From Clostridium gasigenes (GTDB taxonomy: Bacteria > Bacillota > Clostridia > Clostridiales > Clostridiaceae), in NCBI RefSeq assembly GCF_900104115.1, contig NZ_FNJM01000001.1:763374-827373 (forward strand): a stretch of DNA of 64,000 bases, in the 5' to 3' direction. Under the pieces are notes generated by a model that ran no database searches, had not been told where the DNA came from, and saw nothing but the letters and a program-made list of their open reading frames with translations. Numbering within the stretch: position 1 is the stretch's first letter; each line of letters begins with the position of its first letter. Position numbers and translations under genes: made by a program. Shown in pieces: positions 27,411 to 36,800 of the stretch.

Positions 27411-29333
27411 TTAAGAAGTCTTATACCCTTCTATTTTTAGTAGTATTTCATTTAAGTATTCCCATCTTTCATACAACTTCTCAAGTAACTCCTCTAATTC
27501 TCTTTTTGACTTAACTAATTCATTTAGCAATCCATAGTTAGAAGAATTTTCATTAATTTTTTTAGTAATTGACTCTATTTCAGATTCTGTTTTTATAATA
27601 TTATCATCAATAGCTTCGTACTCTTTTTGTTCTTTAAAAGTAAATTTAGGTTTATCTTCCCGCTTCTTTTGTTCTGATTGTTTAGTTTCATCTTTTATTT
27701 TATATGGTACAGATTCTTCTTTTTCTTTAAAATTCTCTATTTCTTTTGAAATTAAAAAATTACTATAATTACCAGGGTAATTTTTTATTTGGCCATTGCC
27801 TTCATAAGAAAATATTTTATTACAGATTCTATCTAAAAAGTATCTATCATGAGAGACAACTATTACAACACCCATAAAATCATCTAGAAAATCCTCAAGA
27901 GTTTTTAGTGTTTCAATATCTAAATCATTTGTAGGTTCATCTAGTATTAAGACATTTGGAGCTTCCATTAAAATTCTTAATAAGTGAAGTCTTCGTCTTT
28001 CTCCACCTGATAACTTAGATACCGGAGTATATTGCATGGTACCATCAAACATAAACCTCTCAGCAAGCTGAGATGCTGTTATTTTAGTACCATCTTCAGT
28101 AGGGATAGTCTCTCCACCTTCTTTTACATAATCAATAGCTCTTAAAGAACCATCCATTTCTTTATCATCTTGAGTAAACACTCCTATTTTAACTGTTTCT
28201 CCAATTTCTAATGTTCCTGAGTCTTGTTTTAGAACTCCGGTTATAATGTTTATTAGTGTAGTTTTCCCCATACCATTATCTCCAACTATACCAACTCTAT
28301 CATCTCTTAAGAATATATAGTTAAAGTCAGAAATAAGATTCCTATCACTAAATGATTTTGATATATTATATAACTCTACTACTTTTTTACCAAGTCTTCT
28401 ACCAACGAAAGGCATTTCGATAGCACCTTTAACTTCTATATGTTCTTCATTAACTAAATCATCATATCTTTGAATTCTAGCCTTTTGTTTTGTAGTTCTT
28501 GCTTTAGCACCTTTTCTAACCCATGCTAATTCTTTAATAAGGAGTTTTTGCCTTTTATCTTCCGTAACTGATTCAAGTGCTAATCTTTCTGCCTTTTTCT
28601 CTAGAAAGTCACTATAATTACCTTCATAAGAAAATAGTTTTCCCCTATCAAGTTCAATAATTCTATTAGCGACTCTATCTAGAAAATATCTATCATGTGT
28701 AATCATTAATAATGCGCCTTTTCTAGCGTTAATATATTCTTCTAACCACTCTATAGAGTTTGCATCTAAGTGATTAGTAGGCTCGTCTAGAACTAATAAT
28801 TCACAAGGGGTTATTAATGACGAAGCTAAGAATACTCTCTTTTTTTGACCACCGGATAATACTCCCATTTTAACAGTATAATCCGTTATTCCAAGTTTGT
28901 TAAGTATGGATTTGGCATCACTTTCTAAATCCCAAATGTTCATATCATCGATTTTTCCTTGAAGCGATATTAACCTGTTATTTTTCTCTTCATCATAATT
29001 AGCATCATTTATATCCTCAAGTAAAGTTTCATACTCCCTTAGTAATTTCATCTCTGGAGTATCCCCTCTAAATATTTGTTCTAGTACTGTAAAATCCTTA
29101 TTAAAATCAGGATTTTGGGATAAGTACTCTACCCTTATATTTTTTCCTTTTATAACTGAGCCGTTAAAAAATTCATCTCGTCCAGTTACAATTTTTAATA
29201 AAGTAGATTTTCCTGCACCATTTATTCCAATTAATCCAATTTTCTCTCCAGTTTCTATACCAAGAGATACATTGTCTAATAATACTTTCTCACTATAACT
29301 TTTACTTATGTTCTCTAATGTAATTAAATTCAT
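27411..29333 (-). CDS. ABC-F family ATPase (Uup/YfmR-like)
   Basis: The 640-residue protein has two ABC domains in one chain and no membrane segments. The first has Walker A GINGAGKST near 36 and signature LSGGQKKR. The second has GDNGMGKTT near 350 and LSGGERRR. LDEPTNHLD and LDEPTNDLD follow. A charged coiled coil fills about the last 80 residues, as in Uup/YfmR. ABC-F proteins act at the ribosomal E site to relieve stalled translation, and some give antibiotic resistance. The tail favours the housekeeping type. ATG follows GGGAG. Confidence 0.92.
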   Translation of the reverse strand: MNLITLENISKSYSEKVLLDNVSLGIETGEKIGLIGINGAGKSTLLKIVTGRDEFFNGSVIKGKNIRVEYLSQNPDFNKDFTVLEQIFRGDTPEMKLLREYETLLEDINDANYDEEKNNRLISLQGKIDDMNIWDLESDAKSILNKLGITDYTVKMGVLSGGQKKRVFLASSLITPCELLVLDEPTNHLDANSIEWLEEYINARKGALLMITHDRYFLDRVANRIIELDRGKLFSYEGNYSDFLEKKAERLALESVTEDKRQKLLIKELAWVRKGAKARTTKQKARIQRYDDLVNEEHIEVKGAIEMPFVGRRLGKKVVELYNISKSFSDRNLISDFNYIFLRDDRVGIVGDNGMGKTTLINIITGVLKQDSGTLEIGETVKIGVFTQDDKEMDGSLRAIDYVKEGGETIPTEDGTKITASQLAERFMFDGTMQYTPVSKLSGGERRRLHLLRILMEAPNVLILDEPTNDLDIETLKTLEDFLDDFMGVVIVVSHDRYFLDRICNKIFSYEGNGQIKNYPGNYSNFLISKEIENFKEKEESVPYKIKDETKQSEQKKREDKPKFTFKEQKEYEAIDDNIIKTESEIESITKKINENSSNYGLLNELVKSKRELEELLEKLYERWEYLNEILLKIEGYKTS

Positions 29334-29437
29334 ACTTTTCTCCCTTATGTAATTAAATTATAACTAATGTTCAATTGTTATTCTATCACTATCATAGACA
29401 ATTTAAAACACTGTTTTACTTATTTATTAATTAAACT

Positions 29438-29467
29438 TAAAAGGAGAAGTAATTAAACCTCTCCTTT
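29438..29467 (-). terminator. Terminator after the QueT-like gene
   Basis: On the minus strand AAAGGAGA and TCTCCTTT are followed by TAAGTTT. The T run is weak. Confidence 0.6.
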
Positions 29468-29480
29468 ATGCACAAAATTA

Positions 29481-29987
29481 TTAACTTTTAGCTAAATTAA
29501 GTTTAGTCCCATATTTATTCTTTAATAATAAAGCTAATGGAACTCCTATAATTGAAATAATTATAAATTCACTTAGTCCAACCTCTACCATTGTTAACAA
29601 TAAAGGAGCTCCTGACACTATATTTAACATCCAACCTATAATTACTCCGTTAAATACTACTGGCCATATAGAAGCAATTGCAAGGCTGAATTTATTAGTT
29701 TTCAATATTCTGGACGTTAAGCTTATAGATACAACACTTATAAACGTTGCAAAAGTTCCAAGTATAATATCTAACGGACCATTACCACCAAATATGTTTG
29801 AAATTAAGCAACCAAGTGTTAATCCACCAATATAAAGTGGATTAAAGAAAGCTAGTAATACCATAACTTCTGATACTCTAAATTGAATTATTCCATAGGA
29901 AATTGGAGCGAGCATTACAGTTAAAACTGTATAAAGTGCTGCAACTACTGCTGTTTTTACTAATTTGTTTGAAATGTTTTTTTTCAT
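29481..29987 (-). CDS. QueT-like membrane protein (ECF-type substrate-binding component)
   Basis: The 168-residue protein has about five or six membrane helices and the size of an ECF S component. Helix 1 (TAVVAALYTVLTVMLAPISYG) has small residues spaced as in the AxxxA docking site for EcfT. GIIQFRVSEVMVLLAFFNP is the QueT-family core. QueT proteins are named for queuosine-precursor uptake. Here the gene follows pncB by 31 bases and has no preQ1 riboswitch. Uptake of a pyridine such as nicotinate is therefore an alternative. ATG 29987 follows GAGGTG. Confidence 0.82.
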   Translation of the reverse strand: MKKNISNKLVKTAVVAALYTVLTVMLAPISYGIIQFRVSEVMVLLAFFNPLYIGGLTLGCLISNIFGGNGPLDIILGTFATFISVVSISLTSRILKTNKFSLAIASIWPVVFNGVIIGWMLNIVSGAPLLLTMVEVGLSEFIIISIIGVPLALLLKNKYGTKLNLAKS

Positions 29988-30018
29988 AGTAATCACCTCT
30001 AAATATTTGATTTAAATT

Positions 30019-31485
30019 CTATTCTTCATTGCTATATTTTTTAATCATATTATCTTTTAAAGTCCAAAGTTCTTTAGATAAATCTACATAGAAAGTATGT
30101 GGATTTTCAAACCTTGTTACCTCTTCCCATAAAGTATTAACTTGGCTTAAGCAATATGATCTTATATCATTTAAACAAGGAGATGTATATACAACCTCTC
30201 CATTTTTAAATATAGGAACCTGTAATTCTTTAACATAAAAATTTTTAAGTTTTTTCTTCTTCCAAATATGAACTGGATCGAAGATAGTATATGGTTTATT
30301 AATATCTATAACCTCATGAGCTAATGTGATAACGTCACAAATTGCTTTGTTACTATCTTTATCAAAAAATCTATATACTTTCTTATGCCCAGGATTACTT
30401 ACTTTCTCAGCATTTTCTGAAATCTTAATTCTAGCTTCGGGCTCCATATTTTCATTTTCTACAGCAACTAGTTTATAAACCCCTCCAAATACAGGCTCAG
30501 CTTTTGAAGTTACAAGTCTTTCTCCTACTCCAAAAAGATCTATTTTTGCACCTTGATTAAATAAAGATGTAATTGTATATTCATCAAGCGAATTAGATGC
30601 AACTATTTTACAATCAGTTAACCCAGCTTCATCTAACATTTTTCTTGCTTTTATTGAAAGATATGCCATATCACCACTATCTAGTCTTATGCCTTTTAAT
30701 CTACAACCCATAGGCTCTAATACTTCTTTAGATACTTTTATAGCATTTGGAACACCAGATTGTAGAACAGAGTAAGTATCTACTAAAAATGTACTTGAAT
30801 CCGGATAATTTTCAGCGTAAGTTTTAAATGCAGTATATTCATCTTCAAACAATTGTACCCAGCTATGCGCCATTGTCCCTGATACAGGTATTCCAAACAC
30901 CTGTCCAGCTAAAGTTGTAGCAGTAGCTATTACGCCACCAATATAAGCAGCTCTAGCACCATATATTGCACCATCATATCCTTGAGATCTTCTTGCACCA
31001 AATTCCATAACTCCTCTTCCATTTGCAGCTCTAACTATCCTATTAGACTTTGTAGTTATCAATGATTGGTGGTTTAAAGTTAATAAAATCATAGTTTCTA
31101 TAAGCTGTGCTTCTATTACAGGAGCTTTAACTGTTAAAATAGGCTCATTTGGAAATATAGGTGTTCCTTCTTCAAACGCATATATATCCCCTGTAAACTT
31201 AAAGCTAGATAGATATTGCAAAAATTCTTCATCTAAACAATTTTTAGATCTTAAGTAATCTATATCATCTTCATCAAATTTTAAACCTTCTATATATTCT
31301 ATTACTTGTTCAAGACCTGCCATAAGGGCAAATCCACCATTTTCAGGAACTTTTCTAAAGAAAACATCAAAATAAACTACTTTATCCTTTAATCCATTTT
31401 TAAAATATCCATTACTCATAGTTAATTCATAGAAATCCATTAGCATAGACATATTTCTTTTATTTTTCAAATTTATTTTACTCAT
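30019..31485 (-). CDS. pncB: Nicotinate phosphoribosyltransferase
   Basis: The enzyme joins nicotinate to PRPP in the Preiss-Handler NAD salvage route, using ATP. The 488-residue product has family motifs TDFYELTM-like MDFYELTMSNGYF, then FGARRSQGYDGA, the catalytic-region GTMAHSWVQ and IRLDSGDMAYLS. ATG 31485 is taken because GGAGG lies six bases before it. An ATG six bases earlier touches that site. It lies 142 bases downstream of nrtR and directly before the QueT-like gene, so control by NrtR is likely. Confidence 0.95.
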   Translation of the reverse strand: MSKINLKNKRNMSMLMDFYELTMSNGYFKNGLKDKVVYFDVFFRKVPENGGFALMAGLEQVIEYIEGLKFDEDDIDYLRSKNCLDEEFLQYLSSFKFTGDIYAFEEGTPIFPNEPILTVKAPVIEAQLIETMILLTLNHQSLITTKSNRIVRAANGRGVMEFGARRSQGYDGAIYGARAAYIGGVIATATTLAGQVFGIPVSGTMAHSWVQLFEDEYTAFKTYAENYPDSSTFLVDTYSVLQSGVPNAIKVSKEVLEPMGCRLKGIRLDSGDMAYLSIKARKMLDEAGLTDCKIVASNSLDEYTITSLFNQGAKIDLFGVGERLVTSKAEPVFGGVYKLVAVENENMEPEARIKISENAEKVSNPGHKKVYRFFDKDSNKAICDVITLAHEVIDINKPYTIFDPVHIWKKKKLKNFYVKELQVPIFKNGEVVYTSPCLNDIRSYCLSQVNTLWEEVTRFENPHTFYVDLSKELWTLKDNMIKKYSNEE

Positions 31486-31627
31486 AGTCATCCTCCGTAT
31501 TTATTGTACTATTTGAATCTAAGGGATGTTCAATAAAACATTTATAAATTATTGTATCTTAATTGATTTTACAACCTTGATACCCTTTGATTTAAGCTTA
31601 TATAAGTCTAACATTTTAAAAATCATC

Positions 31628-32542
31628 CTATATATTTATAAATTCTTTTAATATTAGTTTTTTATTTAATGTATATAGTTTTGAAGGTCTATAACTACCT
31701 TCTCTTTTAGTATATGATGTTTCTTCAACTATTTTAGATATCCACCTTCTAAAGTTAGGTTTAGTAAGCTTGCGACCAAGCAATAGTTCATATACTTGTT
31801 GAAGTTCTGTTAAAGTGAAATTTTTAGATAGTAGGCTAAATGCAATTGTTGTATATTGTACTTTATTACTCATTCTTTCTAATGCATAGCTTAGTATTTC
31901 TACATGATCAAAAGCTAACGTAGAATTCGAACTTTTTTCAACTTCGAACTTATAATCAACTTTTGTATTGAATCCTATAAAAATATTAGTTTCTTTGATC
32001 TTATATATAATTTTTATATCTTTTTCATTACTTATTAAAGATATAATGTAGTTTTTAATAAGTTGACCATTTTGAGTTGTATAATCACTTATCAACTCTT
32101 TACTAATGGAGAACCAAGCTAAATCATTTACCTCATCCCCTGCCTTTTCTTTTAATCCTTGTTTATTAACTAATGCAATATATGAAGCAGATACTACTCT
32201 CATTCTTGGATCACGATTAACCTCTCCCCAGGTATATAGCTGTTCCATATAAACATCTTCTATATTCGCGTCTTTGGTAAGTTCTCTATAGGCTGCATTA
32301 TCTACACTTTCATTAATATCAACAAAGCCACCAGATATTCCCCAAGTTCCTATGAATGGATGCTCATTTCTTTTAATAAGAAGAATCTTAAGTTCTTTTT
32401 CAGGTAACCTCTTAATATCTTCGTTTCTAATTTCATCTAATGTGAATAATAGTATATCTACAGTTAAGGAAGGTTTTTCATATTTAGATGAATTATATTT
32501 TTCTAAATATTCTTCTTCAGTTAGACCTTTAATATCCTTCAT
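31628..32542 (-). CDS. nrtR: NrtR-type Nudix transcriptional regulator of NAD metabolism
   Basis: The 304-residue protein has an N-terminal Nudix fold, with a degraded Nudix box around FVDINESVDNAAYRELTKD. The C-terminal winged helix is typical of NrtR: FTLTELQQVYELLLGRKLTK then NFRRWISKI and SYRPSKLYTL. NrtR binds ADP-ribose or related NAD products and represses NAD genes. The Nudix box lacks the full REUxEE, as expected of a sensor rather than a hydrolase. pncB is next downstream. Its own promoter carries a TATTATC/GATAATA inverted repeat. Confidence 0.9.
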   Translation of the reverse strand: MKDIKGLTEEEYLEKYNSSKYEKPSLTVDILLFTLDEIRNEDIKRLPEKELKILLIKRNEHPFIGTWGISGGFVDINESVDNAAYRELTKDANIEDVYMEQLYTWGEVNRDPRMRVVSASYIALVNKQGLKEKAGDEVNDLAWFSISKELISDYTTQNGQLIKNYIISLISNEKDIKIIYKIKETNIFIGFNTKVDYKFEVEKSSNSTLAFDHVEILSYALERMSNKVQYTTIAFSLLSKNFTLTELQQVYELLLGRKLTKPNFRRWISKIVEETSYTKREGSYRPSKLYTLNKKLILKEFINI

Positions 32543-32559
32543 AAATAACCCACCTTGCT

Positions 32560-32618
32560 TATTATCTGTTTGATAATATGTATGTTTATAATATATTACT
32601 AACGCCTTAAAATGTCAA
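32560..32618 (-). promoter_or_regulatory. nrtR promoter and candidate operator
   Basis: On the minus strand TTGACA (32613-32618) and TATATT (32590-32595) are 17 bases apart. A 19-base inverted repeat TATTATC-N5-GATAATA (32560-32578) covers the expected start region. It is a likely NrtR autoregulatory site, though pncB shows no matching copy. Confidence 0.65.
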
Positions 32619-32637
32619 TAATAACTTAGGAATATTC

Positions 32638-32707
32638 AAAAAAATAACAAGTTGATATGCTCGTCTAGTTTAATAGGCTACGTCGCATTCTGACTTATTA
32701 TTTTTTT
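32638..32707. terminator. Long two-way terminator hairpin
   Basis: An imperfect hairpin of about 70 bases has outer arms AAAAAAATAA/TTATTTTTTT. Inner paired blocks are AAGT/ACTT, ATGC/GCAT and TAG/CTA. It ends the helicase-nuclease gene on the minus strand. Confidence 0.65.
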
Positions 32708-32718
32708 GAAAGGTCTTA

Positions 32719-34896
32719 TCAAATTTTAAATTCCAATAAAAATTCTTCTGCAATTTCTTTAATCCTTCTAATTTCATTTTTTTTATTTAACCACCAATCC
32801 CTACTCCAAACTCTAACTATATTACAACCGATACTTTCTAAATAGTTACGTCTATATATGTCAACTTCTCTAGCATTATAATTACTATTATATATAATGT
32901 CATCACACTCTAATATTAAAATCGGTATTTTATAGTTATTATTATAAAATACTAAATTAAGATTATATCCTGAAATATTAACGTTTATTCTAATTTTATA
33001 GCCTAATCCTATAAATGTATCATAAAGTTCTTTTTGCAAATAACTTTTGAATTTAAAATCATCTTCAAATAATTCATCTAAATTAGAGCATTTAGATTTC
33101 AATTTTGTAGTCGTGTATTTTGAGGAGGTAGTATTTAATAAGCACTTTTTAGGGTTTTCAACAGATTCTCCTGTAATTATATGTGTATTTTCCTTATATA
33201 TATCATCTTCTATATCATCTTCATAAATATTACTTCCATCATAGAAGATAACAACATCAAATAATCCTTTTATATTAGGTAATACATTATGAACATTATT
33301 AAAATTCAATATAACACAAGGGTATATATCAAATATAATAAATTTAAATAATGTTAAAAAATCATAAATTTCTAATTTAGGTTCAGGATTATTTAAATAA
33401 TCAGCTATATTAGGATTAGTTATATCTTTTATTCTTAATAATTCTGAAACTTTATTATCCCAAATATATTTTATTCCTAAAGGAATAAATGAAATCTTAG
33501 TATTAATAGAAAGTTGAATTTCTTTTAATATAATCTCAAAATTTTTATAATAATAAAGAATATCTGTTTCAGTAGTTTCTATTTTTTCTATATTATAGTT
33601 TACATATAAACTAGGGATACATCTTAATAAAATTTTTATATCTTCTTTTTTTTCAGTATTATTATAGCAGTAAGTTAGAATTTCATTTTCTATATTATCG
33701 AAATGATTTATTTCTTCAGTTGATTTTTTAAAGCTTTGATATATATTTAATATATTTTTTAAGTTTGTTAGATAATCAATAATATCTTCATTTTTTAATA
33801 AAGTTTTTATGAAATTATTGTACTCATCCTTATTTATAATATCTTTCATAAAATCAAAAGCTTTGATATAAAAGTTGATATTTTCTAGATTTTCTAAAAA
33901 TTCTAAATAAATTTTTTTTTCAAGATTATTAAATATAACTTCTTTATCTTGTTGAATCTTAATTATAGATCTATGCCTTATCCAATAAATAGGACTCCAT
34001 TTATTTATTATAGTATCTTTATTAAGCATAGAAGAATTATGCTTTGAATTTATAAGTTGAGCCAATGCTTTAATAGAGTCAACTTTAAGTGTATTATTAA
34101 TTGAAAATGCAGAAATAAAGTCATTTTTATACTCTGAATTATATAGAGGTAATTCAAAGGCTAAAGGATTATTTAAAAGCGAGCTAATTTTTGATATTGC
34201 TACCGACAAACTATTTTCGCTAATATTATTAATTAATTTAGAAAATAATTTATTCTTTTTAAAACGTTTATATTTAACATATCTATCTATAATATCTTCA
34301 TTAAGCAATTTATTAACAGAGCTATTTATTTCATCATATTTATAATTAACAAATGGGTTTTTAATTCTATAAATTTTATAATACTTATATAAAATATGGG
34401 TATTATTTATTTTTTCAGTTGTTTTATACATATCTAGTAAATTTAAACCACAGGGTCTAACTGTATAGAATAATTCATTTATGCTATTTAATATTTCAAT
34501 TTTTTTATCTATATCTCTTGATAAAACTTTTATTTTACTTAATGTGGTACTACCAGTATTTTTTGATAATTGATTTATTGATCTAGATATATTTTTATAA
34601 AAACAATCTAAATCAATATCAGAATCTACTAGCAAGCTTATTTGATTGTTTATATAATTTAATCTTCCATAGATACTATTAAGTATATTTAAGTTCTTAG
34701 ATATAAGTAAGACTCTCTTTCCTTGATATAAGCTGTTGGAAATTATATTAATGATAGTTTCTTCTTTACCGCTGCTAGGTGGACCATCTATTATCAAGCT
34801 ATTATCTTTATTAGCAAGGATTACAGCTATTTCTTGTATATAGTCCAATTGGGATATAAGGAATAAATTTTCTTCTTTAACATCTAAACATTTCAT
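32719..34896 (-). CDS. Shortened SF1 helicase-like/REase (MTES_1575-like) fusion with eroded motifs
   Basis: The 725-residue protein begins like the large helicase-nuclease proteins of the DUF4011 group. Walker A is GPPSSGKEET at 38-47. The Walker B and DEASQ region reads FDVVIFYDGSN near 546-556, and the GDxxQLPP motif has become TGESVENPKK. The second helicase domain is absent: only about 40 residues separate this from the C-terminal PD-(D/E)xK-like domain (619-725). That domain keeps LECDD (Glu663, Asp665) and IVRVWSRDWW, but the usual first Asp is Asn (NLNLVF). ATP hydrolysis and cleavage are doubtful. The middle is a long, AT-biased helical region. A hairpin separates its ribosome site from ATG. 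Confidence 0.72.
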   Translation of the reverse strand: MKCLDVKEENLFLISQLDYIQEIAVILANKDNSLIIDGPPSSGKEETIINIISNSLYQGKRVLLISKNLNILNSIYGRLNYINNQISLLVDSDIDLDCFYKNISRSINQLSKNTGSTTLSKIKVLSRDIDKKIEILNSINELFYTVRPCGLNLLDMYKTTEKINNTHILYKYYKIYRIKNPFVNYKYDEINSSVNKLLNEDIIDRYVKYKRFKKNKLFSKLINNISENSLSVAISKISSLLNNPLAFELPLYNSEYKNDFISAFSINNTLKVDSIKALAQLINSKHNSSMLNKDTIINKWSPIYWIRHRSIIKIQQDKEVIFNNLEKKIYLEFLENLENINFYIKAFDFMKDIINKDEYNNFIKTLLKNEDIIDYLTNLKNILNIYQSFKKSTEEINHFDNIENEILTYCYNNTEKKEDIKILLRCIPSLYVNYNIEKIETTETDILYYYKNFEIILKEIQLSINTKISFIPLGIKYIWDNKVSELLRIKDITNPNIADYLNNPEPKLEIYDFLTLFKFIIFDIYPCVILNFNNVHNVLPNIKGLFDVVIFYDGSNIYEDDIEDDIYKENTHIITGESVENPKKCLLNTTSSKYTTTKLKSKCSNLDELFEDDFKFKSYLQKELYDTFIGLGYKIRINVNISGYNLNLVFYNNNYKIPILILECDDIIYNSNYNAREVDIYRRNYLESIGCNIVRVWSRDWWLNKKNEIRRIKEIAEEFLLEFKI

Positions 34897-34904
34897 AAAT
34901 ATAC

Positions 34905-34931
34905 GCTGCTAAAGTGCAGCCCCCCTTTTTA
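34905..34931 (-). promoter_or_regulatory. Unusual ribosome site with a hairpin before the start codon
   Basis: On the minus strand AAAAAGGGGGG is followed at once by the hairpin GCTGC-ACTTTA-GCAGC and then eight bases to ATG 34896. No in-frame start is nearer, because TAG lies upstream. Folding the hairpin brings the ribosome site to a normal distance. Confidence 0.6.
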
Positions 34932-35046
34932 TATTGAATTTTAAACTATCACATTAGTTATATAGATAAAAGCCTATACTAATTGATATCTATATATTCT
35001 ATGAAGACTATTCAAACATAATTACAAATACTTATTTAAATTTAAT

Positions 35047-35088
35047 AAACACTTAAGAATAAACTATAGTAATTTATTCTTAAGTGTT
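35047..35088. terminator. Terminator downstream of the secreted-protein gene
   Basis: Arms CACTTAAGAATAAA and TTTATTCTTAAGTG flank nine bases, directly after the stop at 35092. T or A runs lie on both sides. Confidence 0.85.
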
Positions 35089-35091
35089 TTT

Positions 35092-35553
35092 TTATTTACC
35101 TTTTATTTCTTTTTCAAAATTATAAATTTCTGTTTTCTCTTCCTTGCTAAGTTCTATTTCAAGTTGACCTTTTGCTTGTTTCTCTCTTTTTTCAATTAGC
35201 TTCTTATATCTTTCAAATCTAGCATCTCCAAGTTTTTTCCTTATAGTATCACTTCTAAGTTCTGAAAGTATTTGTCGTTCTTCTACAGTTAAATTTTCAC
35301 CTCTTTCAACTTTGCATTTTAATACATTTAACTTTTCTTTTTCTTCAGAACTTAAAAAACTTTCATTCTCACTATTCCAAAAACTCTCAATTTTTTCTTT
35401 ATCATGAGGTCTTTCTATATTAGTTTTATTTATATAATAGATTAGATTCCCTTCTATTGGATTATTTAATGTAGTTGAATTAAAGGTAAGAGTAGAATAT
35501 TGCTGAAAGTTTAAGCTAGCTATTAGAATCACAAGTAATATATTTTTTTTCAT
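35092..35553 (-). CDS. Small secreted or membrane-anchored helical protein, function unknown
   Basis: The 153-residue product starts with a signal-like segment (MKKNILLVILIASLNF) without a lipobox Cys. A linker follows, then a highly charged helical region with two SSEEKEKLNVLK/TVEERQILSELR repeats (about residues 67-95) and a Lys/Glu-rich tail. No known enzyme motif is visible. AAGGAGG precedes the ATG. It lies in its own unit between the helicase-nuclease and the DUF6414-like gene. Confidence 0.6.
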   Translation of the reverse strand: MKKNILLVILIASLNFQQYSTLTFNSTTLNNPIEGNLIYYINKTNIERPHDKEKIESFWNSENESFLSSEEKEKLNVLKCKVERGENLTVEERQILSELRSDTIRKKLGDARFERYKKLIEKREKQAKGQLEIELSKEEKTEIYNFEKEIKGK

Positions 35554-35631
35554 CTATATCCTCCTTAAATGTATTTACACTTAATAGTATGTGAATAATA
35601 AATTTAATTAATCATATACTATATTAAATTT

Positions 35632-36570
35632 TTAAATATAAATACTTAAAGGAACTACTAATAGATAATGATCATTAATTATTAGTTCAGGCATAATAGG
35701 TAAAATAAGACCTTCATCCTGTAATAGATCTAGAAATGGTTTAATAGATCTAATTAATTTTTCATAATATTCAACTTGAGCTGTTTTTCTTAGGAGGCTT
35801 AAATTTTTCCCGTCATAACAAGTTCTCATAATTTTTCCTAATATCTCACAAGGACAATTAACTTTATCAAAAATTGATGAATTTTCATTCAAGAAAAATT
35901 TTGTATTTACAGTTACTATTAATGTTTCTTTATTACATTTTATAATAAGATCTTGAGTATTGTTTTTAGTTAATAATTCTAATAAATGATTTAACATATT
36001 TAAAATTTTAGTATAGTTTAATTTCCCTAAATTTTTATCAATTAATAATGAATCAAGATATTCTGTTCCATAACATTTTAAAACATCAGTTAAAATATCT
36101 AAGTAAGAAACAAGGGAAACTGTTGTAATATCTCCTCTTATTTTAATATACTCTCCTTGGGATATCTCTCTATTACATATAGTGAGCTCATTAATTTTTG
36201 TTAATATTTTCTTTTCATACATAGCATTTATTAATTGTCTATGAAGAGCAAAAACAGTAAAAATCCGCTTTGTTTCTTCTTCTTGTCTTATAACTTCACG
36301 AGTTTCAAAGGATTTATTATTTTCAATACTATTTTGATAAGTGCCTACCTCACTACAAGTCTTTCCTTTGTACCCTTCTCTAATATCTTTTGAATATCTA
36401 TCTTCATCATAAAATTGTTCTTTATTTCCTTCTAGAAGTTTACCATCAATACAGTTATCATTAATTTTTCTATAAGTTCTAATGTCTATGTACCCGTAAA
36501 AAAATACTGATGATAAATTCTTAATTAAATTTTCATCTAAATAAATTAAGAGTTCTAAATCATCTCCCAT
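35632..36570 (-). CDS. DUF6414-like protein, function unknown
   Basis: The 312-residue protein begins LELLIYLDENLIKNLSSVF, which resembles the opening of the DUF6414 family of Firmicutes. A polar segment of about 60 residues follows, then a beta-rich domain (EYIKIRGDITTVSLVSYLDILTDVL) and a helical end. It has no membrane segment. The family has no established function that I know of. AAGGAGG precedes the ATG. It is separated from the next gene by about 230 AT-rich bases and a terminator. Confidence 0.5.
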   Translation of the reverse strand: MGDDLELLIYLDENLIKNLSSVFFYGYIDIRTYRKINDNCIDGKLLEGNKEQFYDEDRYSKDIREGYKGKTCSEVGTYQNSIENNKSFETREVIRQEEETKRIFTVFALHRQLINAMYEKKILTKINELTICNREISQGEYIKIRGDITTVSLVSYLDILTDVLKCYGTEYLDSLLIDKNLGKLNYTKILNMLNHLLELLTKNNTQDLIIKCNKETLIVTVNTKFFLNENSSIFDKVNCPCEILGKIMRTCYDGKNLSLLRKTAQVEYYEKLIRSIKPFLDLLQDEGLILPIMPELIINDHYLLVVPLSIYI

Positions 36571-36736
36571 CTATTCACCTCCTTATAACACAAAATATAA
36601 TAGATATATTTTAATATATTTTAAAATAGATAGAAAAATGACTAGTTAATAATTTCTAAAAATTATAGGCATATATAAAAAGGAATAAAGGTATTTAATA
36701 TATAAAATATAATTTAAGTATAGTTAATATATATAA

Positions 36737-36777
36737 ATAAAAAGCAAGCTAGTTCAAATAGAATCCAGCTTGCTTAA
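36737..36777 (-). terminator. Terminator of the DUF6508-like gene
   Basis: On the minus strand AAGCAAGCT and AGCTTGCTT are followed by TTTATTT. Confidence 0.88.
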
Positions 36778-36800
36778 CGTTTACAAGAATGAGCGTTTTA

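Noticed and set aside
30000..30020. Possible preQ1 riboswitch before the QueT-like gene
   Set aside because: The gap to pncB is only 31 bases and has no preQ1 aptamer sequence.
31549..31614. 21-codon frame on - between nrtR and pncB
   Set aside because: The ribosome site is weak and the peptide is too short to support without conservation data.
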